DNA of 64,000 bases, from contig CAXKVV010000548.1 of assembly GCA_964058805.1 (NCBI GenBank), positions 1 to 64,000 on the forward strand, written 5' to 3'. Every line of letters begins with the position of its first letter. The first letter of the stretch is position 1. This DNA is from Schoenoplectus triqueter (Eukaryota > Streptophyta > Magnoliopsida > Poales > Cyperaceae). Below the pieces are notes generated by a model. It did no database searches, was not told the DNA's origin, and saw only the letters and a list, made by a program, of their open reading frames with translations. The translations under genes and the position numbers were made by a program. Shown here one piece after another: positions 22,115 to 34,685 of this stretch.

Positions 22115-23060
22115 TGAAAAGCCAAGTTCAGGAACATTCATCAACCTTAATCAAAAGGAACAACAGATATGCCCAAAAAAATGAATTGATTCTTAATTTC
22201 TGAAATGATTATTGAAGTGCACAAAGCTTGGCAATTTTTTGCTCCAAAGGAATGATGAGTATGTCCGCTCATTTTTTTCCTAGCGATCACGGAAGCATAT
22301 TCTGAAGAAAGGAAAGGATATATAACAGAACAAAAGAAAATAAAGATTATGGTGTTGTATCCTGTATTTTTGTGCTTTTTTAACCAAAGCACAAGAAGAG
22401 ACGCAAAAGCTTTCTTGGGGGAACAAATATCAGCTCAATCTACCGAAAGGTCCCAGTAGGCTGGAGGCAATTTTGTCAACAAGAAAAGAAGATTAGATAA
22501 AGCTTTTATTATAGTAATAATTATACAATAAAACACTTCTGATTATAAAGTGAGATCTATTTACTTTTTGCATGTTATATTAGTCTCAGTTTAATTACAT
22601 GTGTAATCCTTAGTAACTGCTACTACAATACAATGTATATTTTAAATATCAAAGCCTACTGTGTCCCAAAACAACAAGCACCAAAACTGGATCCTATCAT
22701 TAGGGTTCATGCCCGTGAAATTTATTTTGAAAACAAAAGCTACCTACAATTTGGGATTTGGAAGTGATTCTTGAATTCCACAAAATCACCATTCAAACTA
22801 CAGAGTCGACACAAGCCAGCAGGCACTGTTCAAAAAGAAAAAATAAAAGACCAAATCAAATAAACATCATCACAATGATTAATTTTTATCAGTTAATGAG
22901 GAAAGCATAAGTATTGATCAAATATAAAAAATGCTAAACTATTCAGTACCACATAAAATATCCACATGAAATTCTCAAACTGCAGTACAACGCCCACCTT
23001 ATTAAAAGGTACAAAAATATTACAAAAATATAGGTTAACTTTGAATTGGAACACATGTAA
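22115..23060 (-). repeat. Array block paralogous to 13740-14700 and 31060-32000
   Basis: It carries the degenerate EYAS segment (frame 22147-22392) and the GCTGGAGGCAATTTTGTCAA module. Homology to 31060-32000 is closer than to 13740-14700, as judged by the longer shared runs. Confidence 0.65.
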
Positions 23061-23538
23061 CTTTAACTCTTTTTATTTCCAGTTCTCAAAATAATAAAAA
23101 TTGAAATCCCTGCCCATTTTATTTCCAGTTCTCATAAGTGTCTGTCACCTCATTTTTATTTCCATGCAACCACGAAAGGAGTAAAACTATAAAGAAGGAA
23201 ACAAGTGAATATCACACAACCTTTCACAACCAATGAGCAAAGCCAGATTATGATGAAATTTATTATGGAAGGTGAATTTTGGTATTTTATTATTTTAGCC
23301 TCTTTTAGCAATCAATACCGCAAAGGATTTGTTTCTAAAGCTACTGACATCACAGGACATTAAGGTGTTATTATGTCTATTTTAGGCACCAGTGATATCA
23401 AGGAAATCATCAACTTTTTTGGGAAGAAGTAATGTACCATAACGCAACAAATATTCTGCTGCAACATAAAAGTTCACCTTCAAAAACAATTAGAAACGAA
23501 CTGAAGCAATGTTGACTGTATTAATATAATATTCCAAT

Positions 23539-23631
23539 AGTATTCAATCTTATGTTTTCCGATTGGGTTTCGTTTCTAGCCTACCCCAATTTATTTGGGA
23601 TTAAAGGCTTTGTTGTTGTTGTAGTATTCAA
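23539..23631 (+). mobile_element. 5'-truncated Au-like SINE with target duplication
   Basis: A 75-bp insert (23548-23622) contains CTACCCCAATTTATTTGGGA, then AAAGGCTTTGTTGTTGTTGT, the typical 3' end of plant Au SINEs. It is flanked by AGTATTCAA on both sides (23539-23547 and 23623-23631). The paralogous block near 15145-15165 reads across the site without the insert. Confidence 0.8.
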
Positions 23632-23759
23632 ATGCACCCTTTAATATAGAAAGCATACACTTATTGTTACAAAGTCATTTGTGTTCAAGAAAAAGGCAAG
23701 GGAAAGGAAAAAAAAAGGATCAGCATTTCAGCCCATAATTTTTAATCACACTTATTGTT

Positions 23760-24400
23760 TCAATGTCTATGCTTTTATTTTACAAAAGAAAGCTCCTAGC
23801 TGCAACCCGCCATAATTTTCTTATAATAAGCTCTGTTTCGAATTTGATATAATTGTGCAATGATGGTGCTTAAGAAATAGAGAGAAAGATACTGAAAGTC
23901 ACCCTTGATAGCCTCATCTTATTTAGTGCTGGCTTGCTTTCGCATCACAAAAGGACATACCTTTCAGCACCAGAAGCACCAATCACCATCTTTCAGTTCA
24001 AATGAAAATAAGAAAGACAGGTAATTGATAACAGAAAAAAAATAAGTTTGAGGCTTACTGGTGAAAAACAATAATGGTTTAATAAAAAGTTTATACTTAT
24101 CTTTGCTCGAGCATATGCAAGAAATGAAATTTCTTTCCTTCAGAGTCTTGGATGGAGTAACTTATCCACACGTGGCTCATTGCCTCAATCCACAGCAGCG
24201 CGTAGTTTCAAAGCACAGTGGTAAAGTAATATAAATTATTGTATTATCAAATTGAGACATAACAATAAAGAGAAATCTTCCCTTCAGGCCTGAGCATCGA
24301 CCATATAACCATTAAAACAGAACATACGGATCGATATCCAGGAGCCACCGCCCTTGGTCTTGCCAACACATTTACTGTAAATCAAAATTTGAAGGTGGCC
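23760..24400 (-). other. P-R-S unit 3
   Basis: Minus strand: P about 24335-24375, R about 24085-24225 (open as IEAMSHVWISYSIQDSEGKK), S about 23935-24000 (MVIGASGAE followed by a GTATGT donor-like signal). Closest relative is 32560-33150. Confidence 0.5.
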
Positions 24401-26540
24401 TCATGTTGGTCTCCCTGACCAAGGAAAAAATCAGCACCCAAGGTTATGTTTGTACTTTTGATAATTGAACATAGAAATGCTAACTACTAGAAAGGGTGAG
24501 ATACAAACAATTACCTGAGAAGTTCTTCCAATAAAATCTATAAGAAATGGAAGAAGCAAAATAGCAAATCTATACTTTTATATAAAGTAGCTAAGAATTG
24601 GAGGGTCCATTTTTTTGTCATGGTATTTTTTATTATACCCATTTTATCACTCAATTAGATGAATAATATCTATTTTTGGTTGATCGAATGTATGTAATCG
24701 CGTCCATTGATACCCCTCTTTCTCTCCATTTCTTTCCCATCTATACTATTATTTCCATTTATGCACATGATTTACAAATTAGAATACTTAATATCTTTCT
24801 ATTTATGTTATGATATAAAAATTTAATTTAAGGCTTAAGATATGCGCTATGATTAGCAACCTTATACATGTTTGGTAAGAAATTAATGGTGATAATATAT
24901 GCTGGAATAATTTGGTGAATTTATAATTTAATATTAGATCAATGTGAATTTTTATTATCTTATAATGTTTACATGTTTAAATAAAATAGTCCGCTGCAAC
25001 GCGTGGGTATATTGCTAGTACAAGAAGAAAGGTTTCATAGAACTGTTGCTGAGTAGCACCTCTTTCTATCTAGCTTGTTGTGCTATCTAAACTGGTACCA
25101 GTTCAAAGAGGAGGTTATGACATGTACCTATCTGATTTATAGTTATGGCATGGATATGATTATCAATGGGCCAACACTAACTAGGAATATGCCACTCTCT
25201 TTTTTCATAATCAATAGATACAAAATTTGGTCAAACCTGGACATATACAAATATATGGCATCATAGTAAACAAGTTATAGCAATGCAACGTCTTCTCAGT
25301 GCTCTATTATGTATGCTATTCCCAAATTACTTAAATGGCCAACTTACTGTGAATAACATGCAATTTAACTTGTACAATCACGTTGGTACGCCTAATTTCT
25401 CCTGAAAATCACAGAAGGGATTTTTTTTAAGATGGATTATAAAATAACATAAACATTAAACTAAGGTACATAGAATTGGAGATAGATATTCATATGTGGA
25501 AGGGATAGATACTTTAGCGTTACAGACCCCAATCATAATCGTTCAGGCCATCATCCTTGGTTCCAAATGAAAAGGAAAAGATTTGTTATTGTCAAAACAT
25601 AAAAGAGATAATAAATAAGTTTAAGGTGTGTTGATTGAACTTAGAAGGGATCTTTGAGTTGATAATAAATAAGTTTGAGGTGTGTTGATGGAACTTAGAA
25701 GGGAACTTTGAGTTGATACTTATCTTTGCTCGAATATAATGCAAAATAAAATATATTTCCTTCAGGTTCCAGGATCTGGGAATTAGTATTGCCCATGTCG
25801 TTGAGAATCATTGCCCTATCACCGTTCTAGGCTGTAACCACATCACCCTCTAGGCTGTAACCACCACCCTCTGTTCCTGACGAGTGTCAACACAAAGAAT
25901 AATTTGTTGAGAAGGAAAAAGAAGAAGAAATTACAAAGTAATAATAATGAAAAAAAACTATTCTGATAATGAATATAGATCTTTTATTAGAGTTTAAACA
26001 GAAACCTCATAATAATGAAAAAAAAAAATCATCTTATAATATATATGTAGGTCTTTTATTTAGCTCATTTTACATAATGTCTGTTTGAGCACTAAATGCA
26101 TGTTCAACCTAAAAAATATGATCCTTGAGGTATTTTGTCCAAGGAAATTGCAGGTTATTTGTATCATAATTAAGCCATATTTGTAAGTGGGGAATTATAG
26201 AACATAATATATGCTAAAAGGAAATCCAAATAACATGAAAAAAAACTGCAAAACATGATTGTAACATTAACCTGTGGAAGACATCAACAGTAATGTTAAC
26301 CACACAAGGAAGCAAAATGCTATAAATAAGACAAGATAAAATACATATGCCAAATTAGACCACCTTAGAGGTTACTTCTCTTTGACAGCTTGTTTTCTTT
26401 ACTAATTCGAGTGATTTACATTTTTGATTGAACTTAGTGAAAATAGACCATGCACATCCATATTGCCTTTTTCCAAGCACACTGGCCCAACAGGTACGAA
26501 ATAAATTTCAAAAATAAAAAGTAAGTAATTTGTGAAGGAC
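24400..26540. other. Array segment with an unduplicated AT-rich insert
   Basis: 24400-24530 and 25720-26480 match 33160-33960. The part at about 24600-25560 has no counterpart and looks like inserted or deleted material. The plus-strand frame 25075-25266 is not gene-like. Confidence 0.5.
25607..25714. repeat. 54-bp tandem duplication
   Basis: Two units begin GATAATAAATAAGTTT (25607 and 25661) and share GGTGTGTTGAT and GAACTTAGAAGGGA. Confidence 0.85.
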
Positions 26541-26948
26541 AAGTAAAACATAGGTACATCAGTTCATACACGTCTTCAGTGTGTATTTGTCTGCAGAAAT
26601 ATATAGAATAAACATATTAATAAAATGGCTGGTGAAATGAAATAAAGAGGTACCTGTAAATGGAGATTTGAAGGTGGTGGGCTAATGCCATTCTGGAGCA
26701 TGTTTTCTTTGCATTCGTGAGGAGCAACTGAGAATTAGAAAAAGAGGGCTGATTTCCTTCCTGATTCGGTATAAAAAAGGAAGCAGTTTATGGATGGATT
26801 TCCTATGCGACCACTTATAGAGAGACCACAAGTCCATGAACTTGGAGATTGCCTCACGCCTGAGAAACAATGAGCTTATTCGGTGGGTCTCACCCTGGTG
26901 CATAACAAAAGTAGCAGGCTTCGAAAAGTAACTCCCCCTGTCCAAGCA

Positions 26949-26980
26949 AAAAAAAAAAGAAGAAGAAGAAGAAGAAAATT
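26949..26980 (+). repeat. A-run and (GAA)n microsatellite
   Basis: A run of A is followed by AAGAAGAAGAAGAAGAAG. Confidence 0.8.
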
Positions 26981-27349
26981 AGCACCAAAGGCAGAACTTA
27001 CATTATTAGCAAAAATAGAGCATTCATTTTATTCTCATTTAATCTTAGTATCAAATGAGATTGTTGAGATCAATTAGCTATCTAGAATAATATCTTTAGA
27101 GATATCGAGTATCCTAGACAATATTCCAGAGAGATTTTGTATTAATTAGAGATTTGTATTACTACTTTCCAATATTACTCAGTTGTATGCCTATACAATA
27201 GGCCAGTGATTGAATAAAATATAACATTCCCAATTGTCTATTTTCTACTTCACATGAGCTCAAAAAAGCATGAAATTTTAGGAGAATGCATCTACCATAA
27301 AAATTAACAAGGGTTTGGATTTGAAATTTGAGCGTTAAATTTTAAGATA

Positions 27350-27960
27350 TAAATTCAAAGTCTCTGCTTTTATTTTATGTACAAAGGAAAAAAAATTCTC
27401 CTAGCTGCAACCTGTCAAGCCATGATTTTCAAATAATAGGCCTAGTATCTAATTCTGACAATTCCGCAATGGTGGTGCTAAGAACTAGAGAGAGAAAAGT
27501 ACAGATAGCTAACCCTTAACAGCCCCCTATTATTCAGTACCGACATGCAATGCAATCACAAACAGACATATCCTACAACATTGAAGCACCAATCACTGAC
27601 CTACAATTATCAGTTTATACATTGAGGCTTGCTAATAAAAATAAGAATGCAAAATTATCAGTTTATACTTATCTTTCTGAAACATATGAAAGAAAATAAA
27701 ATCTTGGTATTACTCTTACCCGCATGGGCTCTTACCATAACCCACTACAGCGTAGAATCTAAAAACAAGGTGGTAAGATAATATGTTATTGTACTATAAA
27801 ATTAAAATATAACAATAAAGAGGGAAAAAATAAATTATATTCAGGCCTGAGAATTGATTATATATCCACAACAAGAAAACATTCAAATCAATCTTAGCCA
27901 GGGGTCCCAATAGGCTTGTAGTCCTTTGCTCTAGCCAATGCATTTATTGGTCAAGAAAAA
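27350..27960 (-). other. P-R-S unit 4
   Basis: Minus strand: P about 27890-27960, R about 27660-27775, S about 27535-27610. It is collinear with unit 1 over its whole length (GAACTAGAGAGAGAAA, CAGATAGCTA landmarks). Confidence 0.5.
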
Positions 27961-28784
27961 AAAGATTAAATAATCAATTATGACAATAATGATAAAACAT
28001 AACTCCTGATAATATACAAATAAATTTCATTTTACTTGTAATAGTTAGCTTAAACTCCAATCACATATAAATATATACTGTCTTTCTGCAGGTCACATTC
28101 TCCTGGATTCACATCGACGATAGACACGTTTGAACTATTCTACACAAACCATTGGAAATAACCAAACTAAAATAGCCAAGAATAAAAGTTATCAGGTTGG
28201 TCATTTCCCTAGATTATATACCACTAGGAAAAATGATGCTTCCAAAAGATTTATCTGACACTCACCCGAGTTCATAGGTACCTGCTGTGAGTTGACTCCA
28301 TAGGTTCTTAGTTTGAGCCATTGTGACCCTGGAGTCCTGGACTGTTGTTACCACTTCACACTATCGACAAATAAATAAATAAATAAATAAAATAGCAACC
28401 AGTGGAGGACACTCCTATACCACCATGATCTAAAAAAAGAGCTCTGACTTCAATAACAGGGAGCACATTACCTGTTGACTGGTTATTGTAATTCTCATGT
28501 GGTACTAGACTACATGAGCATCTAAGTTGACATCACAGACTAGTTAACTGGCAAATAAATGCATGGCAGCATATGGACAGATGAGACGAAAGACAGCACA
28601 TGAGCGGAATAAGGAGTCATGACCAGTATTCATTATGATTAAATAATTTGTACAAGAGAATTTCAGTTCGTGTGAAGTTCATAAAAATTATAAAATAATA
28701 TTTCATTCTTTTAACTGGGGAGATAACTTGATTCTATCAAGCAGTCCATGTGAGTGAAAACTTATTTAGACATCAAGCTACCAA

Positions 28785-29152
28785 GATAAAATAAAGGCCC
28801 CTGATATAAAAATAATAATGCAGAAAAAATTTAGAAGCCACTAATCTTTTGTTGATTCGAAGCAAGCATCTACCCAAGCGCTTCATGTATGATGATGCCA
28901 TCACTGTCCTCAAATCCCGCCAACTGAAATGAGATAGAAAAATGCTTCTGATAACATTTAGCAAGCCACAGATATAAAAATAAAGGCCCCTGATATAAAA
29001 ATAATAATGCAGAAAAAATTTAGAAGCCACTAATCTTTTGTTGATTCGAAGCAAGCATCTACCCAAGCGCTTCATGTATGATGCCATCACTGCCCTCAGC
29101 TCCTGCCAACTGAAATGAGATAGAAAAATGCTTCTGATAACATTTAGCAAGC
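28785..29152. repeat. 185-bp tandem duplication inside the array
   Basis: Two adjacent units (28785-28969, 28970-29152) share AAAGGCCCCTGATATAAAAA and TTAGAAGCCACTAATCTTTT. They differ at a few positions and by a 3-bp GAT repeat. The minus-strand 133-codon frame 28773-29174 arises from reading through the duplication. Confidence 0.85.
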
Positions 29153-29859
29153 CTCCATACAAGAACAACAACATTTATCTTTCATGGACCAATAAATACT
29201 GAAAACTAGAAAGTTCAAAATTTTGGACTCCTAATTTGTAGTCATTATATCAAACTTGCCTATTATAACAGAAATAATTGCACTTAAAATAACTATTTGT
29301 AGATCTATAATCTCATTGCATATAAACATGCATATAAACAGAGCTCTTTTACAAAGGAATAACCTAAATGATGGATTGTAAGTGCAACGTGATGTTTCCA
29401 AGAAGTCTGCTGCATCAAAAAAATATAGGCGGATAATGTAAATACACATCTTCTACATTCATTTGTCCAAATAAAATGGCTAGATAATGAAATGAAATAA
29501 AGAGGCACCACCTGTAAATTGAGAGTTGAAGGTGCCTCTGTGTTGTTCTCCCTGTCCATGAAAAAAATATAAAAAACATGCACCAACGGTAAAAATTACC
29601 ATTGATCGCAAAAATAATGTCAGTATTGAATATCTGCTTCTAAAGAAACAAGTGCTCAGCTGCAATCTGCACGTCAAGATTTTACAGTGCTTTGTTTGTA
29701 TTTCTGATAATTGGACATAGCGATGCTAAGTACCAGAGAGGAATAATTACCCGAGAAGTGCCTTCCGCAGCCTTTTTTTTAAAATTTCACTAAGAAATGA
29801 AAGAAACATAAACAAAAATAATAGAAGAAAGGCCAGGCACAATTGTTGTTGAGAAATGT

Positions 29860-30430
29860 CTCATTCTATCTGGTTCTCTGCGCACTATAGAGAAAAATAC
29901 CAAAACAGTACCTGAGTAGTGTCCTTGACAGTCTCATATTATTAACTACTGTCTTATTTTGACATCACAATTGACTGATACTTCAGCGCCAGAAGCCCAA
30001 ATTACCATCCATCATATCAAACAAAAACAAGAACAGTTAAAAAATAAGACAGGCAAATGAAAGCTCAAGGCTTACTAGAAAAAATAAGAATGGAAAATTT
30101 CATTCTACACTTATCTTCACTCGAGCATATGAATGAAATGAAATATCTTTCAGCTGATCTTGATACAACTTCCCGCCCACATGGCTCATTGCCACAATCC
30201 CCTGTAGCACACAATTTAAAAAATAGAGTGGTAAAGAAATAGATTATTGTACTATCAAATTGGGACATAACAATAAAAGAGGAAAAATACAGAGAAATCT
30301 TCTCTTCAGGCCTGAGAATCAACCATATATCCCTTAAGACATTAGGATAAATCCTAGAGGCCCCAATAAGCTATAGCTGCCACCCTTCGCTCCTGCCTAC
30401 TCATATTTATTGGTCAAAAGGAAAAGAAGA
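29860..30430 (-). other. P-R-S unit 5
   Basis: Minus strand: P about 30345-30420, R about 30107-30230, S about 29955-30020. Just 3' of S, 29840-29900 carries an open segment REPDRMRHFSTTIVP after a CTATAG acceptor; the copy at 21780-21850 reads REPDRMRHFSTIIVPDL. Confidence 0.5.
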
Positions 30431-30611
30431 TTAGATAAACTATTGTCATGATAATGAAAAAACAAATCCAAAAGTGATCAGTCATTCTAAATTCATGACA
30501 ATTAACTCTGGAAAATATAAGAGACATATTTAGGAGTTGCCGAGAGAATAATATGTACTTAAGGCAGAATAAGGAATATTAACATATTAAGTATTAATTT
30601 TAAATATACAC

Positions 30612-30778
30612 CTAGACAGAAATGTAGTAGATTTTGGAGCACTGGCCTGCTTTGATACAATGAAAAGGAGAAGATGAGGTGCTTGGCAACCTAATTTGAG
30701 AGCAACATCACAGATGACATCACCAGCTTGGCAATATTCATAAATAACAACAGCAATTGCGATCATGATAAAACACAA
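30612..30778 (-). pseudogene. Exon-like open segment, unidentified (copy b)
   Basis: The paralogue of 13334-13503 keeps ALKLGCQAPHLLLFIV and APKSTTFLSR in the same frame, with the donor now TCTAG/GTGTAT. Confidence 0.4.
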
Positions 30779-31059
30779 AAATAATTGTCATAGATATGTT
30801 AAATAACTCATAGTTGCACTTCTAATATCAATAATCCGTAATTAATTGCTATAATGAAATTCTGGTGGAATTCTACAAAATTATACATTGAACAATAAAT
30901 AAAAGACAACGAAACAAACAAAACACAACAATAACTTTAGCCATTAGAAGTGGCGTCCCCAAATACACCCCCAACTACTGATGAAAAATTGAAAGAAGAT
31001 TTAAATTAGGCATTACCTAATGCATTCGTAACTTAAAGCCCGCTGAAAGAAAAGCTAAG

Positions 31060-33150
31060 TTCAGGAACATTCATCCACCTTTAATCAAAAGGAACAGCAG
31101 ATATGCCCAAAAAATTGAATTGATTCTTAATTTCTGAAATGAAAAAATTGAAGTGCACAAAGCTTGGCAAATTTTTAGTGCACAGAACTTGGCAATTTTT
31201 TGCTCCAAAGGAATGATGAGTATGTTCGCTCATTTTTTTCCTTGCGATCACGGAAGCATATTCTGAAGACAAAAAAAGGATATATAACAGAACAAAAGAA
31301 AATAAAGATTATGGTGTTGTATCTTGTATTTTTGTGCTTTTTTTAACCAAAGTACAAGAAGAGAAAAGTTTTATTGGGGGAACAAATATCAGCTCAATCT
31401 ACCGAAAGGTTCCAGTAGGCTGGAGGCAATTTTGTCAACAAGAAAAGAAAATTAGATAAATCTTTTATTATAGTAATTGTACAATAGAACACTTCTGATT
31501 ATAAATTGAGATCTATTTACTTTTTGCATGTTATATTAGTCTCTGTTTAATTGCATGTGCTAAGACCTGCAATCCTTGGTAATTGCTACTACAATACAAT
31601 GTATATTTTAAATATGGAAGCCAACAGTGTCCCAAAACAACAAGCACCTAAACTGGATCCCATCATTAGGATTCATGTCCGTGAAATTTATTTTGAAAAC
31701 AAAAAAGCTACCTACAATTTGGGATTTGGAAGCGATTCTTGAATTCCACAAAATCACCGTTCAAAATACAGAGTCGACACAAGCCAGCAGGCACTGTTAA
31801 AAAAGAATAAATAAAAACCAAATCAAGTAAGCATCATCCCAATTATTATTTTTTATCAGTTAATGAGGAAAGCATAAGTATTGATCAAATATAAAAAATG
31901 CTAAACTATTCAGTACCTCATATAATATCGACATGAAACTCTCAAACTGCGGTACAAAAATAAAGGTTAACTTTGAATTGGGACACATGTAACTTTAACT
32001 CTTTTTTATTTCCAGTTCTCAAAATAAAATAAAAAATTGAAATCCCTGCCCATTTTATTCCAAAGGTCAGGTCATAAGTGTCTGTCGCCTCATTTTTTTT
32101 TCCATGCAGCCACAAAATAAATAAAACTATAAAGAAGGAAAAAGTGAATATCACAGAACCTATCACAACCAATGAGAGCAAAAAGCCAGATTATGATGAA
32201 ATTTATTATGGAAGGTGAATTTTGGTATTTTATTATTTTAGTATCTTTTAGCAATCAATACTGTAAAGGATTTGTTTCTAAAGCTACTAACATCACAGGC
32301 CTTAAGGTGTTATTATGTCTTTTTTAGGCACCAGTGATATCAAGGAAATCATCAACTTTTTTGGGAAGTAATGTTCCATAACGCACCAAGTATTCTGCTG
32401 CAACATAAAAGTTTTGCTTCAAAAACAATTAGAAAACACCTTAATATAGAAAGAATACACTTATTGTTACAAAGTCAAATGTGTTCAAGAAATAGGCAAG
32501 GAAAAGGAAAAAAAAAGGATGAACATTTCAGCCTATAATTTTTAATCACACTTATTGTTTCAATGTCTATGCTTTTATTTTAAAAAAGGAAGCTCCTAGC
32601 TGCAACTCACCATAATTTTCTTATAATAAGCTCAGTTTCGAATTCAGATAATTGTGCAATGGTGGTGCTTAAGAAATTGAGAGAGAAAAATACTGAAAGT
32701 TACCCATAACAGCCTCTAATTATTTAGTGCTGGCTTGCTTTCGCATCACAAATGGACATACCTTTCAGCACTAGAAGCACCGATCACCATCCTTCAGTTC
32801 AAATGAGAAACAATAGCGGTTAAATAAAAAGTTTATGCTTATCTTTGCTCAAGCATATGCAAGAAATGAAATTTCTTTCCTTCAGAGCCTGGGATGGAGT
32901 AACTTATCCGCACGTGGCTCATTGCCTCAATCCACAGAAGTGCCTAGTTTCAAAGCAAAGTGGTAAAGTAATATAAATTATTGTACTATCAAATTGGGAC
33001 AAAACAATAAAGAGAAATCTTCCCTTCAGGCCTGAGCATCGACCATATAACCATTAAAACAGAACATACGGATCGATATCCAGGGGTCCTGATAACCTGT
33101 AGCCACCGCCCTTGCTCTTGCCAACACATTTACTGTAAATTGAAATTTGA
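31060..33150 (-). repeat. Array block with P-R-S unit 6 (5'-most)
   Basis: Collinear with 22115-24400. Minus strand: P about 33080-33125, R about 32840-32970, S about 32735-32805. The SINE present at 23539-23631 is not in this block, which has a local deletion at that place. Confidence 0.6.
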
Positions 33151-33797
33151 AGGTGGCTCGTGTTGTCTCCCTGACCAAGGAAAAAAATCAGCACCTGAGG
33201 TTATGTTTGTACTTCTGATAATTGAACATAGCAATGCTAACTACTAGAAAGGGCGAGATACAAACAAATACCTGAGAACACCCTCTAGGCTGTAACCACC
33301 GCCCTCTGTTCCTGACCAGTGCCAACACAAAGAATAATTTCTTGAGAAGGAAAAAGAAGAAGAAATTACAAAGTAATGATAATGAAAAAAAAAACTATTC
33401 TGATAATGAATATAGATCTTTTATTAGAGTTTAAACAGAAACCTCGCAATAATGAAAAAAAAAATCATCTTATAATGTATGTAGGTCTTTTATTTTGCTC
33501 ATTTTACATACTGTCTGTTTGAGCACTAAATGCATGTTCAACCTAAGAAATATAATCCTGGGGAATTTTGTCCAAGGAGACTGCAGATGATTTGTACCAA
33601 AATTAAGCCATATTTGTAAGTGGGGAAATATAGAACATAATATATGCTAAAAGGAAATCAGAATAACAGAAAAAAACAACTGAAAAACATGATTGTAACA
33701 TTAACCTGTGGAAGATATCAACAGTATGTTAACCACACAAGGAAGCAAAATGCTATAAATAAGACATGATAAAATACAGATGTCAAATTAGACCACC

Positions 33798-34130
33798 TTA
33801 GAGGTTACTTCTCTTTGACAGTTTGTTTTCTTTACTAATTCGAGTGTTTTCCATTTTTGATTGAACCAAGTGAAAATAGACCATGCACGTCCATATTGCT
33901 TTTTTCCAAGCGCACCAGCCCAACGGATACGAATTAAATTTCAAAAATAAAAAATAAGTAATTTGTGAAGGACAAGTAAAAGAATGAGTAAATTTCATCT
34001 TGGTGACAAGAACTTCAACGAGTGCGTCAGAGCAGAGTAGTGAGGCATGAAGACATTTCAAAATTATTTCCTGGCCGTGCACAGTTGAGGCCACCCATCG
34101 ACCTAATTAAAAGTCAGAGCTGACAGACCT
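33798..34130 (-). pseudogene. Open segment at the 5' side of the array, unidentified
   Basis: The minus-strand frame 33798-34094 reads MASTVHGQEIILKCLHASLL and continues CSDALVEVLVTK, where a lost or weak donor would end an exon. TTTTTCTTGTCAG at about 34127 is a good acceptor upstream. No domain is recognised. The partial relative near 26380-26480 has stops. Confidence 0.3.
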
Positions 34131-34685
34131 GACAAGAAAAATATAGAAATTAGTAAAAGAATTACACTAAACTGTTAAAAAAACTGAAGAAATGAATAAT
34201 TTATTTTCTTCAGGATGAAAATTTTTCGGCATGATCATCATAGTTGTTATGCTCTTAGCTGCCTCTCTGCAACTGCTAGTAGGGATCTTTGGTTGGACGT
34301 TTCATATAAAAAATGCCTGATTGGACACATTAGGGGCTTCCGTTTACGAATTTTTATCATGTACTTGATCTGCAAAGAGAAATTGATTACACAATTTCAG
34401 CATTCATATGTGTGCACAAAATTGTACAGAAGAAATTCGTTAAAATAAAATGGTTAGTCAAATGAGATAGATGGGAACCTAGGTACCTGAAGATGGATCT
34501 TAACTCAACAAATTTCAAAAAAAAAACCTCAAAGCACGATGAAACTGAATAACGTAATAGACCAAACAAAACAAACGAAAACACAATGGCAATTTTTAGC
34601 ACAGGAATGCACACGAATTGGACAAAATACACGAAAAAGGTTGGATACCTCGAGTTGTGTGGTACCCGTATTCAATACTCAGTGT

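Larger units (their letters stand above)
10330..34110 (-). repeat. 24-kb array of diverged tandem/segmental duplications (ordered P-R-S modules)
   Basis: Blocks recur throughout in the same orientation. Examples: 10335-10890 with 27350-27910; 13200-13760 with 30470-31050; 13740-14700 with 22115-23060 and 31060-32000; 14950-16380 with 23270-24400 and 32210-33150; 17150-17600 with 20460-20880; 18000-18280 with 26540-26830; 18250-19000 with 27880-28500; 21100-22080 with 29140-30030; 24400-26480 with 33160-33960. Read on the minus strand, a module P (GGACCCCTGG-like) is followed by R (GCAATGAGCCAYGTG-like) and S (GGTGCTTCTGGTGCTGAAGG) six times. Splice-like GT and AG signals fit the minus strand. 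Frames are not kept between copies. It is either a decayed, repeatedly duplicated gene or a spliced non-coding unit. The family is not recognised. Confidence 0.8.

Noticed and set aside
28773..29174. 133-codon minus-strand frame with an internal repeat (FLHYYFYIRGLYF)
   Set aside because: The repeat comes from a 185-bp DNA duplication. The frame has no independent support and competing frames are equally open.
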